64,000 nt of DNA from Jidongwangia harbinensis (GTDB lineage Bacteria > Actinomycetota > Actinomycetes > Mycobacteriales > Micromonosporaceae), in the NCBI RefSeq assembly GCF_020216025.1, contig NZ_JAIWNC010000038.1, positions 1 to 64,000 of the forward strand, in the 5' to 3' direction. A program made the position numbers and the translations under genes. Below are positions 17,527 to 26,076 of the stretch, one piece after another (position 1 is the first letter of the stretch; the number at the start of each line of letters is the position of its first letter). The notes beneath the pieces were generated by a model. It was not told the DNA's origin. It was given only the letters and a program-made list of their open reading frames with translations, and did no database searches.

Positions 17527-17876
17527 GACCGGGCCAGCATCGGTCCGAGGGGCGCACCACCGAGCACGTGCCCGTGGGCGTGGAAGACCTCCTGCCCCGC
17601 GTACCCCCCGTTGTTGAAGATCAGCCGGAAGCCGTCGCCGCGCAGCCCCTCGGCCTCGGCCACCGCGGCGGCCGCGGCCAGCACGTCGGCCGCGACGGCC
17701 GGGTCGGCGAGCGCGAGCGCGACCACGTCGGTGTGATGGTCCTTGGGGATGACCAGCACGTGCACCGGCGCCTTGGGGTCGATGTCGCGGAAGGCGAGTG
17801 TGGTGTCGGTCTCGTGTACGACCGTGGCCGGAATCTCACCGGCGACGATGCGACAGAACAGGCAGTCGTTATCCAC
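17523..17876 (-). CDS. HIT-family nucleotide-binding protein (HINT type)
   Basis: 117 aa from GTG 17876, chosen because AGGA is 8 nt upstream and the protein then begins DNDCLFCRIVAGEIPA as in HINT proteins; a longer form would overlap the divergent SDR gene. The histidine triad reads FHAHGHVLGG, and LVIPKDHHTDVV is conserved. HINT proteins hydrolyse AMP-linked phosphoramidates. The stop is coupled to the serine hydrolase gene. Confidence 0.9.
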   Translation of the reverse strand: MDNDCLFCRIVAGEIPATVVHETDTTLAFRDIDPKAPVHVLVIPKDHHTDVVALALADPAVAADVLAAAAAVAEAEGLRGDGFRLIFNNGGYAGQEVFHAHGHVLGGAPLGPMLARS

Positions 17877-17899
17877 GTCGGTGATCCTAGGCTCACTGC

Positions 17900-18658
17900 A
17901 TGACATCACGTGGAGTGCTGGTGACCGGTTCGTCGCGGGGCGTGGGCCGGGCGGTCGCCGCCCGCTTCGCCGCCGGAGGCGACCGGGTGGCGGTGCATCA
18001 CCGGGACTCGGCGGCGCTGGCCGAGCAGCTGGTGGCGAATCTGCCGGGTACCGGACACGTGGTGGTCCGGGCCGACCTGGCCGACCCGGAGGCGGTGCGG
18101 TCCATGGTCGACGAGGCCGCCGAACGCCTCGGCGGTCTCGACGTGCTGGTCAACAACGCCGGGGTGTTCGGCGCCGTGACCGGCGCACATCCGGTGTTCG
18201 ACACGGATTTCGAGACCTGGCGGCAGCGGTGGCGGCACACGTTCGAGGTGAACCTGTTCGGCGCGGCGAACGCCGCCTGGGCGGCCGCCCGGCACATGCG
18301 CGAACGCGGCGGGCGGATCGTCAACGTGTCGTCGCGCGGCGCGTTCCGCGGCGAGCCGGAGCAGCCCGCGTACGGGGCCAGCAAGGCGGCGCTGAACGCG
18401 ATGGGGCAGTCGCTGGCGGTGGCGCTGGCGCCGTACGGGATCGCGGTGGCGTCGGTGGCGCCCGGGTTCGTGGAGACCGACATGACCAACATGCACCTGA
18501 AGTCGGAGCGGGGCGCGGCGGTACGCGCGCAGAGCCCGTTCGGCCGGGTGGCCCGCCCGGACGAGGTGGCCGCCGCGGTGCACTGGCTGGCGTCTCCGGA
18601 AGCGGAGTGGGCGAGCGGCGCGGTCCTGGACCTGAACGGCGCCTCCTACCTCCGCTGA
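17900..18658 (+). CDS. short-chain dehydrogenase/reductase
   Basis: 252 aa. The NAD(P)-binding motif TGSSRGVGRA (residues 9-18), NNAG, the catalytic Ser in NVSS and the YGASK Tyr/Lys pair are all present. The overall pattern resembles 3-oxoacyl-ACP-reductase-like SDRs. Substrate unknown. It is divergent from the HIT gene with only 23 bp between starts, so the two promoters overlap; no ribosome-binding site is obvious and the message may be nearly leaderless. Confidence 0.87.
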   Translation: MTSRGVLVTGSSRGVGRAVAARFAAGGDRVAVHHRDSAALAEQLVANLPGTGHVVVRADLADPEAVRSMVDEAAERLGGLDVLVNNAGVFGAVTGAHPVFDTDFETWRQRWRHTFEVNLFGAANAAWAAARHMRERGGRIVNVSSRGAFRGEPEQPAYGASKAALNAMGQSLAVALAPYGIAVASVAPGFVETDMTNMHLKSERGAAVRAQSPFGRVARPDEVAAAVHWLASPEAEWASGAVLDLNGASYLR

Positions 18659-18832
18659 ACCAGCACACCACCAGCGGAAATAGGAGTTAAGTAGGTCCTG
18701 CCGCCCGCTTTGTACCACCGCCGCCCCGGATGGGCGACCGGCGCACCGCCCGGACGGCCGCGGCGTGGGACGGGAAGTGGGCGCTGAACCGGAAAAGTGA
18801 TCCCGGGTGACAAGATCAAGGCAACCGAGGAA

Positions 18833-18846
18833 TGGGAGCGCTTTCG
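18833..18846. promoter_or_regulatory. LacI/CebR-type operator-like site overlapping the RBS
   Basis: TGGGAGCGCTTTCG matches 11 of 14 positions of the CebR cellobiose-repressor consensus TGGGAGCGCTCCCA known from Streptomyces. It overlaps the GGGAG ribosome site and reaches the GTG of the GH3 gene. The right half-site is weak, and no LacI gene is adjacent. The remainder of 18659-18832 shows nothing else recognisable. Confidence 0.4.
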
Positions 18847-21242
18847 TGACCGAGTACCACGACGTGATCGACGATCTGCTGGCCGAGCTGGACCTGACCG
18901 AGAAGGTCTCGCTGCTGGCCGGGCAGGACTTCTGGTCACTGCCCGCGATCCCGCGGATCGGGCTGCGGTCGCTGATCATGTCGGACGGGCCGATCGGGGT
19001 ACGCGGCACCGGTTGGGCGCCGGAGGACCCGTCGATCGCGCTGCCCAGCCCCACCGCGCTGGCCGCCGCGTGGGACCCGGCGCTGGCCGAGCGTGCCGGT
19101 CTGCTGCTCGGTCAGGAGTCCCGCCGCAAGGGCGTGCACCTGCTGCTCGGCCCGACCGTGAACCTGCACCGCACGCCGCTCGGCGGCCGGCACTTCGAGT
19201 GCTACTCGGAGGACCCGCTGCTGTCCGGCGAGATCGGCCTGGGCTGGGTGACCGGCGTGCAGGCGCACGGCGTCGGCACCACGGTCAAGCATCTGGTCGG
19301 CAACGACTTCGAGACCGACCGGATGACCGTGGACGTGCGGATCGGCGACCGGGCGCTGCGGGAGCTGTACCTGGCGCCGTTCGAGCGAATCGTGACGGCC
19401 GGCGCGTGGGGCGTGATGAGCGCGTACAACGCCGTCAACGGGCTGCCCATGGCGTCGCACGGGCCACTGCAGACCGGCGTGCTCAAGGACGAGTGGGGTT
19501 TCGACGGCTTCGTGGTCTCCGACTGGCGGGCCGCGCGGGAGACCGTCGGCTCGGCGCTGGGCGGCCTGGACATCGCGATGCCCGCGATGGAGAACCCGTG
19601 GGGCGACGCGCTGGTCGCCGCGGTCCGGTCCGGCGAGGTGCCGGAGGAGATCATCGACGACAAGGTACGCCGGGTGCTGCGCCTGGCCGCCCGGGTCGGC
19701 GTGCTCGACGGCGTCCCGCCCGCGGTGACCACGTTCCCGGCGCCGGTGGTCGGCGACACCGTCGCGTACGAGGTGGCGGTGCGCTCGTTCGTGCTGGCCA
19801 CCAACACCGGGTCGGCCCTGCCGCTGGACCCGTCCGGGCTGAACCGGGTGGCGGTGATCGGTGCCCTGGCCACCGACGCCCGGGTGCTCGGCGGCGGCAG
19901 CGCCCAGGTCACCCCGCCGCACGTGGTGTCGCCGCTGGACGGCCTGCGGCGGGCCCTGCCGGGCGCCGACGTGGCGTACGCGATCGGCGCCGACCCGCGC
20001 CCCTTCCTGCCGCCGGCCCGTGGCCCGGAGTGGAGCGGCCTGACCGTGAGCCTGGACGGGGAGACCGACTACGGGTTCGGCGTGGACGCCGCCACCCTGC
20101 GGTGGATCGGCGACCTGCCCGGCGGCGTGGCCAAGGAGTCGGTGACCGGGCTGCGGATGCACGGCACGTTCACCCCGGCCACCGCGGGTGAGCACACGTT
20201 CGCGGTGTCCGGCTTCGGCACGTTCTCGCTGACCGTCGGCGGGACCGAGCTGTACGCCGGCTCGCTGCACCCGGCCGACACCGGGCGGGCCGAGCTGCTG
20301 CTGTCGCCGCGCGAGCACCGGGTCACCGCGACGCTCCCGGCCGGCCTACCGGTGGAGGTGGTCCTCACCCAGACCATCGTGCGCGGCATGGCGCACACGG
20401 TCTCCGCCACGCTGGGCCACCGCGCCCCCGGGCCGGACGCGGACGGGCTGATCGCCGAGGCGGTCGCGCTGGCCGCGGCGTCCGACGTGGCGGTGGTCGT
20501 GGTCGGCACCACCGAACAGGTCGAGTCCGAGGGCTTCGACCGCACCTCGCTGGCGCTGCCCGGCCGCCAGGACGAGCTGGTGGCGCGGGTGGCCGCGGCG
20601 AACCCCCGTACCGTCGTGGTGGTGAACGCCGGCTCGCCGGTCCTGCTGCCGTGGGCCGACGACGTGGCCGCGGTGCTGCTCACCTGGTTCCCCGGCCAGG
20701 AGGCCGGTGCGGCGCTCGCCGACGTCCTGCTCGGCACGGCCGAGCCGGGCGGGCGGCTGCCGACCACCTGGCCGCGCCGGGAGGAGGACTGCCCGGTCCT
20801 GGCGATCGACGTGCGCGACGACGCCCTGGAGTACGCCGAGGGCATCTTCATCGGCTACCGCGGCTGGCTGCGTTCCGGTGCCACCCCCCTGTTCGCGTTC
20901 GGGCACGGCCTCGGCTACACGTCCTGGTCATACGACTCGCTGCAGGTGGCCGACGGGTACGCCGAGGTGACCGTCACGAACACCGGGGCACGCACCGGCC
21001 GCGAGGTGGTCCAGGTCTACCTGAGCGCACCGGACGACACGGCGGACCGCCCGGTGCGGTGGCTGGCCGGGTTCGCGAACGTCGAGGCCCACCCGGGCGA
21101 GTCGGTGACCGTCCAGGTGCCGCTGCAGCAGCGCGCGTTCCAGGTCTGGGACGGCGGCTGGCGCACCGTGCCCGGCCGGTACCAGGTCGCCGCCGCGCAC
21201 GCGGTCGACGATCTGCGGCTGACCACCGACCTCACAATGTGA
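18846..21242 (+). CDS. glycoside hydrolase family 3 beta-glucosidase with PA14 domain
   Basis: 798 aa from GTG 18846 (GGGAG 7 nt upstream). The N-terminal TIM barrel has the KHLVGNDFETDR substrate loop and the nucleophile in VVSDW (Asp226). A PA14 insert (about 390-470; GLRMHGTFTPATAGEHTFAVSG) splits the second domain, where TTEQVESEGFDR probably carries the acid/base. A C-terminal fibronectin-III-like domain ends the protein (REVVQVYLSAP). No signal peptide, so it likely cleaves imported beta-glucosides such as cello-oligosaccharides in the cytoplasm. Confidence 0.92.
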   Translation: MTEYHDVIDDLLAELDLTEKVSLLAGQDFWSLPAIPRIGLRSLIMSDGPIGVRGTGWAPEDPSIALPSPTALAAAWDPALAERAGLLLGQESRRKGVHLLLGPTVNLHRTPLGGRHFECYSEDPLLSGEIGLGWVTGVQAHGVGTTVKHLVGNDFETDRMTVDVRIGDRALRELYLAPFERIVTAGAWGVMSAYNAVNGLPMASHGPLQTGVLKDEWGFDGFVVSDWRAARETVGSALGGLDIAMPAMENPWGDALVAAVRSGEVPEEIIDDKVRRVLRLAARVGVLDGVPPAVTTFPAPVVGDTVAYEVAVRSFVLATNTGSALPLDPSGLNRVAVIGALATDARVLGGGSAQVTPPHVVSPLDGLRRALPGADVAYAIGADPRPFLPPARGPEWSGLTVSLDGETDYGFGVDAATLRWIGDLPGGVAKESVTGLRMHGTFTPATAGEHTFAVSGFGTFSLTVGGTELYAGSLHPADTGRAELLLSPREHRVTATLPAGLPVEVVLTQTIVRGMAHTVSATLGHRAPGPDADGLIAEAVALAAASDVAVVVVGTTEQVESEGFDRTSLALPGRQDELVARVAAANPRTVVVVNAGSPVLLPWADDVAAVLLTWFPGQEAGAALADVLLGTAEPGGRLPTTWPRREEDCPVLAIDVRDDALEYAEGIFIGYRGWLRSGATPLFAFGHGLGYTSWSYDSLQVADGYAEVTVTNTGARTGREVVQVYLSAPDDTADRPVRWLAGFANVEAHPGESVTVQVPLQQRAFQVWDGGWRTVPGRYQVAAAHAVDDLRLTTDLTM

Positions 21243-21273
21243 GCTGACCTGCCGTTCCGCGTCGCGGCGCGGA

Positions 21274-21906
21274 CTACCGGCGGTCGCCGCGCGGGTTCCC
21301 GGCGACCGCCCGGATGCCGGACACCAGCAGCCCCAGCCCGTACCGGAACTGGTCGTCCGACCCGGTGACCGGCAGCGCGTCGTCCGGCGCGGCGCCGGGC
21401 AGCTCGGCGATCACCGCGCGGACCTGATGCCAGCGGGCGTCCGGGGCACCGGCCCGCACGCTCATCGCGATCGCCGCGGACAGGTAGGCGATCAGGGCCT
21501 GCGTGGTGCGGACCACGTCGGCCGGGGACTGACCGGCGTCCGCCAGCGCGCCGCCGATGGCCAGCAGCACCGGCCGGGCGTGGGTGCCGAGCGGCGGCCG
21601 GCCGGCCAGATGGGCGGCGATGCCCGGGTGACCCAGGGCCGCCGCCCGGACGGCGGTCAGGAGGTCGGTCAGCCGGGCGTCCCACGGCCGGTCCGGCGCC
21701 GGCAGCGGTACGCCGGCCAGCGCCAGGTCGGCGACCGCGTCGAGCAGCGCCTCGCGGTCCGGGAAGTGCCGGTACAGGGCCATCGGGTCGCAGCCGAGTT
21801 CGCCGGCGATCCGGCGCATCGTCATGGCGGCCGGTCCGTCCCGGTCGCCGACCTCCAGGGCGGCCTCGGCGATGGCCTGCCGGCTGAGCGGGGCGCGTGG
21901 CGACAT
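21274..21906 (-). CDS. TetR-family transcriptional repressor
   Basis: 210 aa. The N-terminal helix-turn-helix is typical: LSRQAIAEAALEVGDRDGPAAMTMRRIAGELGCDPMALYRHFPDREALLDAV. The C-terminal ligand-binding half is Ala-rich (TetR_C-like). It is transcribed divergently from a small membrane-protein gene. Two 15-bp palindromes in the 54-bp gap are its probable operators, so it should repress itself and the neighbour. The inducer is unknown. Confidence 0.9.
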   Translation of the reverse strand: MSPRAPLSRQAIAEAALEVGDRDGPAAMTMRRIAGELGCDPMALYRHFPDREALLDAVADLALAGVPLPAPDRPWDARLTDLLTAVRAAALGHPGIAAHLAGRPPLGTHARPVLLAIGGALADAGQSPADVVRTTQALIAYLSAAIAMSVRAGAPDARWHQVRAVIAELPGAAPDDALPVTGSDDQFRYGLGLLVSGIRAVAGNPRGDRR

Positions 21907-21914
21907 GCCGCGGA

Positions 21915-21929
21915 GTCTACGGCGTAGAC
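21915..21929. promoter_or_regulatory. TetR operator candidate 1
   Basis: GTCTACGGCGTAGAC, a palindrome with 7-bp arms differing only at the centre, lies 8 bp upstream of the tetR start codon. It shares GTCTACG-x-GTAGAC with a second copy 31 bp away. Confidence 0.7.
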
Positions 21930-21945
21930 ATCGACCGATGGCCCG

Positions 21946-21960
21946 GTCTACGCTGTAGAC
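21946..21960. promoter_or_regulatory. TetR operator candidate 2
   Basis: GTCTACGCTGTAGAC abuts the ATG (21961) of the divergent small membrane-protein gene. A repressor bound here would cover the transcription and translation start of what looks like a leaderless gene. Confidence 0.7.
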
Positions 21961-22293
21961 ATGACGGTTCTGACGATCGGACGCCTCGGCGCCGTGGCGA
22001 TCAGCGTGACCACCTTCGGCTTCCTGTTCCTCCGGGACAACTGGCGGGCCGACAACCTGTTCCTGGTGCCCGACCTGGTGCTCTGCGCGGTGCTCGCGGT
22101 GGCGGCGGCGCTCCCGGCCCGGGCCGCCGCACCCGCGCTGCTCGGCGCGTACGCGTTCACCGCCGGGGTGCTGGCCACGTCCGTGTCGTCGTTCGCGGTG
22201 GACGGCCGGGTCGGCTACGCCAGCCTGGCCGGCCTGGTGGCCGCCACTTTCATGACGCTGGTGCTGCTGCGCGGCCGGGGCGCTCGGGCGTGA
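21961..22293 (+). CDS. small integral membrane protein, TetR-controlled
   Basis: 110 aa, with about four hydrophobic helices (IGRLGAVAISVTTFGFLFL, LVPDLVLCAVLAVAAALP, APALLGAYAFTAGVLATSV, YASLAGLVAATFMTLVLL). No known motif was recognised. No ribosome-binding site fits because the operator-like palindrome touches the ATG, so the message is probably leaderless. The 3' end overlaps the convergent ABC gene by 44 bp. Being the only divergent partner of the TetR gene, it may handle the inducer, but this is inference. Confidence 0.7.
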   Translation: MTVLTIGRLGAVAISVTTFGFLFLRDNWRADNLFLVPDLVLCAVLAVAAALPARAAAPALLGAYAFTAGVLATSVSSFAVDGRVGYASLAGLVAATFMTLVLLRGRGARA

Positions 22294-24166
22294 CCACCGG
22301 CGTGCGCGCCGACCACGCCGACCACAACCGGGCGTACCGTCCGCCCGCCGCCACCAGCTCCGCGTGCGTGCCGGTCTCCACCACCGTGCCGTGCTCCAGC
22401 ACCACCACCCGGTCCGCCGCGGCCGCCTGGGTCAGCCGGTGCGCCACGATCAGCGTGGTCCGGCCGCGGGTGGCCGCCAGGGCGGCCTCCTCGAGGGCCC
22501 GGGCGCCGGCGCTGCCGGCCTCCGCGGTCGCCTCGTCCAGCACCGCCACCGCCGGATCGACCAGCACCAGCCGGGCCAGCGCCAACTGCTGGGCGCGGGC
22601 CGCGGTCAACGCCCGGCCGCCCTCGCCGACCACCGTGGCCTCGCCCTCCGGCAGCTCCCGCACCCAGTCCAGCGCGCCCACCGTGGCCAGCGCCGCCGCC
22701 ACCTCGTCCCCGGTCGCACCCGGCCGGGCCAGGCGCAGATCCTCGATCAGCGGTCCGGCGAAGACGTGCGTCTCCTGGCTCACCACCGCCACCACCGACG
22801 GCGGCAGCTCGGCGACCGGCACCCCACCGACCAGCGCCGTACCGGACCCCGGCCGCAGGATGCCGGCGGCGATCGACGCCACCGTGGTCTTGCCGGCGCC
22901 GGTGGAGCCGACCAGCGCCACCCGCTCACCCGGCCGCACCCGCAGGCTCACGTCGCGGAGCACCGGGGTACGCCCGTCGTAACTGAAGTGCACCCGCCGC
23001 AGTTCGAGCCCCGCGTCGGCCGGGCGCCCGTCCGGCCGCGGCGGATGGTCCTCGCCCTCCAGATTGCGCACCCCGACCAGCCGGGCCAGGCTCGCGCCCG
23101 CGCTCTGCACGTCGTCGAACGTGAACATGATCATCGCGACCGGGTTGAACAGGCGGTGGAACAGCACCGCCGCGGCCGCGGTCTCGCCCACCGTGACCGC
23201 GCCCGCGTCCACCAGCAGGAAGCCGGCGGTGAGGATCGCGGCCAGCCCGACGAACTCGCTGCGGTTGATCCGCCCACCGAACCGGGTGAACAACCGGAAC
23301 ACCCCGACCTCCAGGTCACGCACCCGGGCCGAGGCGCCGTCGATGTCCCGCAGGTGCTGCGCCTCCCGCCGGTACGCGTGCACCGTCGGGGCACCCTGCA
23401 TGGTCTCCACCAGCAGCTGGGAGCGGGCCGCCACGGCCGCCCGTTCCCGGGCGTACCAGGGCGCGGAGCGGGGCAGATACCAGCGCAGACCCAGCACGTA
23501 CGACGGCACGGCCAGCGCACCGGCCAGCCCCAGCCGCCAGTCCAGGCCCACCATCGCGGCCAGGCTCAGCGCCCCCAGCAGCAGCGCCGAGGTCAGCGTC
23601 GGCAGCACGGTGGACGCGGCCCGGCCGATCGCCGCCACGTCCGCACCGACCCGGGACAGCAGGTCACCCCGGCCGGCCCGGTCCAGCACGGCGGCGGGCA
23701 GCCGCAACGCGACCGCCACGGTACGCTCCCGCAGGCCGGCCAGCAGCTGCTCGCCGAGCCGGGTGACCAGCACCGTGGACAGGCCGTTCGCGGCGCCACC
23801 GACCAGCGCGGACACCAGCACGACCAGGGTGACCGGCACGATCGCACCGGCACCGGCACCGGCCCGGATCTCGTCGACCAGCCGGCCGAACGCGTACACC
23901 GGCAGCACCGACGCGGCGGCGGCGACCAGGCCGGCCGCGACCGTACCGGCCACCGCCCACCGGCGGGCCCGGAGCTGGCGGCGCAGCCACGCCCAGGTCT
24001 GCCCGGCCGACGCCACCGGCAGCGCGGAGCCGCCCGTCGTTCCGGAGCCGTCCGTCATCGCGGAGCCGTCCGTCACCGCGGAACCGTTTGTCGTCGCGGA
24101 GCCGGTTGTCGTCGCGGAGCCGTCCGACATCGCGGAGCCGGTTGTCGTCGCGGCGCTGTCCGTCAT
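22250..24166 (-). CDS. ABC exporter half-transporter, NBD with degenerate signature
   Basis: 638 aa: six-helix permease domain then ATPase domain. Walker A GSTGAGKTT (about 419-427) and Walker B with catalytic Glu (AVLDEAT) are intact, but the LSGGQ signature is LTAARAQ (about 517). The first 48 residues are an unusual GSA(x)TD/T repeat. ATG 24166 overlaps the stop of the preceding ABC gene (ATGA), which supports both this start and joint expression. It should pair with the upstream-encoded half as a heterodimeric exporter. Iron-box context suggests a siderophore; this is inference. Confidence 0.88.
   Translation of the reverse strand: MTDSAATTTGSAMSDGSATTTGSATTNGSAVTDGSAMTDGSGTTGGSALPVASAGQTWAWLRRQLRARRWAVAGTVAAGLVAAAASVLPVYAFGRLVDEIRAGAGAGAIVPVTLVVLVSALVGGAANGLSTVLVTRLGEQLLAGLRERTVAVALRLPAAVLDRAGRGDLLSRVGADVAAIGRAASTVLPTLTSALLLGALSLAAMVGLDWRLGLAGALAVPSYVLGLRWYLPRSAPWYARERAAVAARSQLLVETMQGAPTVHAYRREAQHLRDIDGASARVRDLEVGVFRLFTRFGGRINRSEFVGLAAILTAGFLLVDAGAVTVGETAAAAVLFHRLFNPVAMIMFTFDDVQSAGASLARLVGVRNLEGEDHPPRPDGRPADAGLELRRVHFSYDGRTPVLRDVSLRVRPGERVALVGSTGAGKTTVASIAAGILRPGSGTALVGGVPVAELPPSVVAVVSQETHVFAGPLIEDLRLARPGATGDEVAAALATVGALDWVRELPEGEATVVGEGGRALTAARAQQLALARLVLVDPAVAVLDEATAEAGSAGARALEEAALAATRGRTTLIVAHRLTQAAAADRVVVLEHGTVVETGTHAELVAAGGRYARLWSAWSARTPVVTPERPGRAAAPAS
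24024..24166. repeat. 18-bp tandem repeat encoding a hexapeptide
   Basis: About eight units of 18 bp start at 24024, 24042, 24060, 24078, 24096, 24114, 24132 and 24150, most beginning GCGGAGCCG. On the minus strand they encode G-S-A-x-(T/S)-(D/T/N), the N-terminus of the ABC half-transporter. Confidence 0.85.
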
Positions 24167-25860
24167 CGCAGTACCGCCGCGCGGTAGCGCTCGTCGTGGG
24201 TGCCCAGGCCGGTGTGGTCACCCTCGGCGCCGACCGCGCCGGCATCGAGCAGCACCACCCGGTCGGTCTGCGCCAGCAGCGCCGGGCTGCTCGTGCACAC
24301 CAGCGTGGCCGAGCGCGACCCGGGACGGTGCCGCAGCGCCCGGATGCCCTGCGCGACGGCGTGCTCGGTGACCGCGTCCACCGCCGTGGTCGGATCGTGC
24401 AACACCAGGATCGGCGGGTCGGCGAGCAACGCCCGGGCCAGGGCGAGCCGCTGCCGCTGGCCGCCGGACAGGCCGGCGCCGCGTTCGGTGACCGGCTGGT
24501 CGACGCCCTCCGGGTGGGCGTGCACCACCTCGTCGGCGGCGGCACACCGCAGCGCCTCCGCCAGGGCGTCGTCGCCGGGCGGCATCAGGTTGGCCCGGAC
24601 CGTGCCGGAGAACAGGTCGGTGTGGTGCGGCTCGGCGAGAAGCAGCCGGCGGGCGTCGGTGACCGGCAGATCACGCAGCGGTACGCCGCCCAGCCGGACG
24701 TCACCCCGGTAGTCGGCGACGTGGCCGCCGAGCAGCCGGACCAGGTGCTCGGCGTCGCCCGGCCGGCGGGCCACCACGCCGACGAACTCGCCCGGGCGGA
24801 CGTCGAGGTCGAGGCCGTCGAGCGGGCCGCTGCGTACCCCGGTCAGCGAGAGGCCGACCGGCCCCGCGGGCGGCGGTGCGGACCCCGCCGGATGCACCGG
24901 TTCGGCGTCGAGCACCCGGGCGATCCGGTTCGCCGAGGCGCGGGCGCGGGCCACCCACTCCGGCACCACGGCGAGCGTGCCGAACGGCTCCATCAGGAAC
25001 TGGGCCAGCCCGATCACCGTGACGAACTGCCCGACGCTGATCCGGCCGGTCAGCGCGTACCAGCCGGCCAGGATCGCGATGCCGCAGGCGAGCAGCGTGC
25101 TGACCGTGGTGGACGCGGCGCCGTACCCGCCGCGGGTCCGGGCCGCCCGCAGCGTCGCCCGCAGCGACTCCCGGCTCACCTCCCGGTAGCGGCGCGCCGC
25201 GGCGTCCTGCGCGCCGATCCCCCGCAACGGGCGCAGGCCGGTGACCAGGTCGGTGGCGAGCGAGGTGGCCAGACCGGCGCGATGCTGCTGCTCGGCGACG
25301 CGCCGGGTGATCCGCGGGGCCGCGGCCTGCAGCGCCACCAGCACCACCGGCGTGGCGAGCAGGACCACCAGCCCCAGGGGTACGGAGATCAGGAACAACG
25401 CCACCGCACCCACCGCGGTGGCGACCAGCGCACCCACCACCCGCGGCACGTAGTCCAGCAGGTACGACGTCTGGTCCGCGTCACTGGTGGAGATGGTGAG
25501 CAGTTCGCCGGCGCGCAGCTCCGTGCGTACCCCGTGCGGGTCCATGATCTTGGTAGCGACCTCGATGCGGAGCCGGTGCGCCTCGTCCGCGATCGCCGCC
25601 ATCAGCCGCCGCGACCCGAACCGGAACACGGTGTTGAGCACGATGAACAGTGCGGCCAGCACGGCGATCCACAGGACCAGCCGGAGCGCGTCACCGGTGC
25701 CGACGGCCCGGTCGATGATCAGACCGATGACGATCGGTACGAGCGCCTCGCATGCCTGGTGCGCACCGATCAGCAGACTTCCCACGACCACCCGACGCCG
25801 CTGGCGGCGCACGGTACGCAGCAAGATCCGGGAGCCGGAACGGTCGGGGCGGGCGGGCAC
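24163..25860 (-). CDS. ABC exporter half-transporter, NBD with degenerate Walker A
   Basis: 565 aa from GTG 25860. The permease domain comes first (six helices). The signature LSGGQRQRLALARALL (about 462) is perfect, but Walker A is replaced by VARRPGDAEH (about 362) and the Walker B Glu is replaced by Pro (LVLHDPTTAVD), so this NBD alone cannot hydrolyse ATP. It complements the partner encoded directly downstream. An iron-box-like element ends 5 bp before the start codon, so iron-dependent repression is likely and the transcript is probably near-leaderless. Confidence 0.88.
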   Translation of the reverse strand: MPARPDRSGSRILLRTVRRQRRRVVVGSLLIGAHQACEALVPIVIGLIIDRAVGTGDALRLVLWIAVLAALFIVLNTVFRFGSRRLMAAIADEAHRLRIEVATKIMDPHGVRTELRAGELLTISTSDADQTSYLLDYVPRVVGALVATAVGAVALFLISVPLGLVVLLATPVVLVALQAAAPRITRRVAEQQHRAGLATSLATDLVTGLRPLRGIGAQDAAARRYREVSRESLRATLRAARTRGGYGAASTTVSTLLACGIAILAGWYALTGRISVGQFVTVIGLAQFLMEPFGTLAVVPEWVARARASANRIARVLDAEPVHPAGSAPPPAGPVGLSLTGVRSGPLDGLDLDVRPGEFVGVVARRPGDAEHLVRLLGGHVADYRGDVRLGGVPLRDLPVTDARRLLLAEPHHTDLFSGTVRANLMPPGDDALAEALRCAAADEVVHAHPEGVDQPVTERGAGLSGGQRQRLALARALLADPPILVLHDPTTAVDAVTEHAVAQGIRALRHRPGSRSATLVCTSSPALLAQTDRVVLLDAGAVGAEGDHTGLGTHDERYRAAVLR

Positions 25861-25864
25861 CGGG

Positions 25865-25883
25865 CAAGGGTAGCCTCACCTAT
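25865..25883 (-). promoter_or_regulatory. iron-box-like operator (IdeR/DmdR/DtxR type)
   Basis: Read on the minus strand, ATAGGTGAGGCTACCCTTG matches 14 of 19 positions of the actinobacterial iron-box consensus (TTAGGTTAGGCTAACCTAA), including the AGG-core halves. It lies 4 bp before the GTG of the ABC exporter pair, where repressor binding would block transcription start. Confidence 0.6.
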
Positions 25884-26076
25884 CTGGCCGCCCGCACGGC
25901 CATGGTCACGCCGTAGGCCACCTCACGATTCCCACCCCGCATTCCTCTCCGCATTCCCACTCCGGCGGCCTCGGGCGCGGATCCTCGGTCGGTGGGGAAC
26001 TGCGCCCGCGGCTGACCCACCCCGCGGTCCGGGGCCACCGAACCAGGCCGCCGGCGACGGACTCGGAGGCGCCGTC

